Origin: Argonema antarcticum A004/B2
GTDB taxonomy: Bacteria > Cyanobacteriota > Cyanobacteriia > Cyanobacteriales > Aerosakkonemataceae
Length of the DNA: 64,000 bases
Direction of reading: 5' to 3'
Assembly (NCBI RefSeq): GCF_023333585.1
Contig: NZ_JAIQZN010000001.1
Coordinates: 1 to 64,000, forward strand
Part shown: piece by piece, positions 62,374 to 64,000 of the stretch
Numbering within the stretch: position 1 is the first letter of the stretch
Layout of the letters: the number at the start of each line of letters is the position of its first letter
Program-made: the position numbers and the translations under genes
The notes under the pieces: generated by a model
Told to the model about the DNA's origin: nothing
Databases searched by the model: none
The model's input: the letters and a program-made list of their open reading frames with translations, nothing else

Positions 62374-62394
62374 TAAACTAAACGATTTAGTTTA
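62374..62394. promoter_or_regulatory. palindromic operator 1 between devB and tetR
   Basis: Arms TAAACTAAA and TTTAGTTTA around CGA, an exact inverted repeat 25 bases from the devB start. Likely the binding site of the divergently encoded TetR protein. Confidence 0.85.
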
Positions 62395-62402
62395 CTCATT
62401 CA

Positions 62403-62426
62403 AAACTAAACGATACAGTTTAGTTT
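62403..62426. promoter_or_regulatory. palindromic operator 2 between devB and tetR
   Basis: Arms AAACTAAAC and GTTTAGTTT around GATACA. It shares the half site ACTAAACGAT with operator 1; the centres are about 31 bases apart, i.e. on nearly the same helix face. Confidence 0.85.
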
Positions 62427-62476
62427 GTCAAGGGGTATGCTTGAGAGTGCAGAGTAGCAAGCGAAAAACAAGAAAG

Positions 62477-63325
62477 ATGAAAAAGGCAGATGGCGATCGC
62501 TCAGGACGTCCCCAGTCAGCAGATAAAGTCGAAGCCATCCTCAAAGGTGCGATGCAAGAGTTTTTAGAGCATGGCTATGCTGCTACCACGATGGACAAGG
62601 TAACAGCAGCGGCTGGTGTATCCAAAACTACGGTGTATAGCTACTTCCAAGATAAGGAAAGCTTGTTCGCCGCCCTGATTGAGCAATTGACGCAAAATGA
62701 ATTTCAGGTCGCGTTTAATCCCGAAGATCCAAAATCCTGGTCAGGAGAACCCGCTGAGGTTCTGCGACGCTTAGCCACAAATATTGTCAAAACCGTAAAG
62801 AACAAGCACGAACTGCGAGACTTAGTAAGACTGATTATTGGCGAATCAGGTCGTTTTCCCGTACTAGCTCAAATTTTTGTTCGTAACGTAGATAAAAAGA
62901 TTTTTCAGCATCTCCTTAAATACCTGAAGTCTCATGAGGAAATGGGATTACCCGATCCAGAAGCAGCAGCGCGAGTGTTTATCGGTACATTAGTGCATTT
63001 TGTGATTATTCAGGATATGCTCCACGCGAAGGAGATTATGCCGATGGAAAGCGATCGCCTGATTGACACTTTGATTTTCTTGTTTACTGTCGATCGCCAA
63101 GAAAAACCACCCGATCCCTATTCCGGTACCAGGCAGAAATCCTCTCGCCGCAAGCGTTCCGCTTCTGGTAAGTTTGAACAGGACTATCAAAGCGAACCAA
63201 AACGCTTGCGGTCAATTCGCCTCACAGATACAGCTTGGGAACAACTGGCGGCTCTAGCTCATAAAAATCAGTTGACTCGCAGTGAAGCGATCGAAATCTT
63301 CGCTCGCAATGGGGAAGAGGGCTAG
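62477..63325 (+). CDS. TetR-family regulator with C-terminal ribbon-helix-helix-like extension
   Basis: 282 residues from ATG 62477 (MKKADGDRSGR). TetR helix-turn-helix at about 20-65 (FLEHGYAATTMDKVTAAAGVS, TTVYSYFQDKESLF), then the ligand-binding helical domain to about 210. Unusually, after a basic linker (RQKSSRRKRS) there is a C-terminal RLRSIRLTDTAWEQLAALAH and TRSEAIEIFARN, which looks like a CopG/ribbon-helix-helix DNA-binding motif. It is divergent from devBCA, and two palindromes lie between, so it probably represses devBCA and itself, releasing on ligand. The stop codon lies inside a MITE-like repeat. Confidence 0.88.
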   Translation: MKKADGDRSGRPQSADKVEAILKGAMQEFLEHGYAATTMDKVTAAAGVSKTTVYSYFQDKESLFAALIEQLTQNEFQVAFNPEDPKSWSGEPAEVLRRLATNIVKTVKNKHELRDLVRLIIGESGRFPVLAQIFVRNVDKKIFQHLLKYLKSHEEMGLPDPEAAARVFIGTLVHFVIIQDMLHAKEIMPMESDRLIDTLIFLFTVDRQEKPPDPYSGTRQKSSRRKRSASGKFEQDYQSEPKRLRSIRLTDTAWEQLAALAHKNQLTRSEAIEIFARNGEEG

Positions 63326-63433
63326 TGCCGCTACGCGGAAGTCAAAAGTCAAAAGTCAAAAGTCAAAAATCCTTTGGTGTCAGGCATTTAACTACTTCTT
63401 CCCTGGTGGGTTATTTCTGCCGCGCTGCACTAG
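63322..63433. repeat. MITE-like CTAGTGC element, copy 3
   Basis: Near-exact reverse complement of 4707-4804, with ends CTAGTGCCGC / GCTGCACTAG. It has four GTCAAAA-type units where copy 2 has two. It provides the stop codon of the TetR gene. Confidence 0.85.
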
Positions 63434-63645
63434 AGCGCCAGTCCAGTAGAATAAATTGACAGAAAGGACAAAATATGTATTGTGTAGGGGCGTTCGCGCA
63501 GCGTGCCGTAGGCATTAGCATTCGGGCCACAGTCGATTGCGATCGGCAACAATTTTTTTGCCCGAATGCTTCGCCCTGCCGAGGTCTGTGGAAATAATCA
63601 CGTTTAGTTTATTTTGTCAAATACTTCTACTGGACTGGCGCTCTA
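63431..63645. repeat. 215-bp MITE-like element with 20-bp terminal inverted repeats
   Basis: Left end TAGAGCGCCAGTCCAGTAGA, right end the exact complement TCTACTGGACTGGCGCTCTA. Inside is a GTAGGGGCG hairpin with ATTCGGGC / GCCCGAAT (63520-63570). No gene; it overlaps the CTAGTGC element by three bases. Confidence 0.85.
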
Positions 63646-63727
63646 GGGACTAGGGAAGAGAAAAGAGGGAGAAGATTGAAATTAAATCTAAAATCTAAAA
63701 TCTAAAATCTAAAATTTCTCTCTTTCC

Positions 63728-64000
63728 CTAACCCCTAGCACCTAGAGATGAAGCCTTCGCGGCAGAATGCAGCAGCAAACCATACTCCAAACCTTCTACC
63801 ACCGCCTGATAAGAAGCTTCCAAAATATTGGTGGAAACTCCCACGGTTGTCCAACGTTGATGACCGTTGCTAGACTCAATCAAAACGCGAGTTTTCGCCG
63901 CAGTACCGCTGTCTCCGTTCAGAATCCGCACCTTATAATCTGTGAGGTAAAACTCTGCGATCGCCGGATAGAAATTCACCAAAGCTTTGCGTAGAGAGGC
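63728..64000 (-). CDS. LeuA/CimA-family synthase, C-terminal domain (truncated by window edge)
   Basis: The last 90 residues read [62 protein letters not shown] and [10 protein letters not shown]. This is the regulatory (allosteric) domain of the 2-isopropylmalate/citramalate synthase family, and the [10 protein letters not shown] strand order fits the citramalate-type enzyme (CimA) that supplies isoleucine synthesis from pyruvate. The catalytic barrel lies beyond the window. The final SSLGARG residues are encoded where a CCCCTAG repeat starts, so the tail may have been altered by repeat insertion. Confidence 0.85.
   Translation of the reverse strand, partial: ASLRKALVNFYPAIAEFYLTDYKVRILNGDSGTAAKTRVLIESSNGHQRWTTVGVSTNILEASYQAVVEGLEYGLLLHSAAKASSLGARG

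Noticed and set aside
62228-62476. Longer TetR version starting at 62228
   Set aside because: It would read through devB and both operator palindromes; the ATG at 62477 directly precedes the helix-turn-helix.

Overview
The window comes from a cyanobacterial chromosome, most likely a filamentous one. The evidence is the very frequent HIP1-type GCGATCGC octamer, a gamma-tocopherol methyltransferase / homogentisate phytyltransferase pair, a fused CobA-HemD, KtrAB, a DevBCA exporter, hybrid Ser/Thr-His kinases, pentapeptide and TPR proteins, and many short dispersed repeats (CCCCTAG heptamers, ACTCCCCC octamers, GTAGGGGC hairpins). Identification rests on reading the sequence and translations by eye; no database search was possible.

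Layout. 0-2.3 kb: the end of an ISL3-family insertion sequence sits inside a SAM-methyltransferase gene, followed by a membrane protein and two small genes. 2.7-8.8 kb: housekeeping genes (dnaG, a lumenal pentapeptide protein, yraN, queA, a TPR protein). 9-10.8 kb: an AAA ATPase whose partner gene is cut off by a Uma2 gene. 10.8-13 kb: KtrA/KtrB potassium uptake. 13.4-15.3 kb: vitamin E genes. 15.8-20.4 kb: small lipoproteins, a 20-residue-repeat protein, cobA-hemD and coaE. 20.5-22.5 kb: a DUF917 protein plus an Asp/Glu/hydantoin-type racemase. 22.8-32.9 kb: a three-gene signalling operon with one 2173-residue kinase and two response regulators ending in an adenylate cyclase and a GGDEF diguanylate cyclase. 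33-37 kb: tldD, a glycine-zipper protein and a secreted protein.

37-47.4 kb is a zinc-homeostasis island. Three near-identical palindromes (consensus ATAATGRNTMTCATTAT) lie upstream of hemB, upstream of a COG0523 GTPase/WD40 operon, and between znuCB and znuA. HemB lacks the zinc-binding cysteines, which fits a low-zinc isoform. Degraded genes (a vapBC remnant and an internally deleted endonuclease/exonuclease/phosphatase gene) sit inside this island.

50.6-54.4 kb is a toxin-antitoxin island in which most modules are broken: an intact PIN pair, an orphan HicB, a MazF with its middle missing, an antitoxin followed by only the tail of a ParE toxin, an intact RelE pair and an orphan Phd-like antitoxin. 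Two 143-bp direct repeats lie in and at the edge of it. 54.6-58.5 kb is A+T-rich and seems to lack HIP1 octamers. It holds two small GRD-motif membrane proteins (one with an in-frame TGA), an HNH/AHH-like nuclease candidate, a membrane protein, and a divergent vMAP-type HTH/NB-ARC STAND ATPase. This is the best candidate for an undescribed conflict system. 58.6-63.3 kb: DevBCA exporter and a divergent TetR regulator with a C-terminal ribbon-helix-helix-like extension and two palindromic operators. The window ends in the C-terminus of a LeuA/CimA-family synthase.
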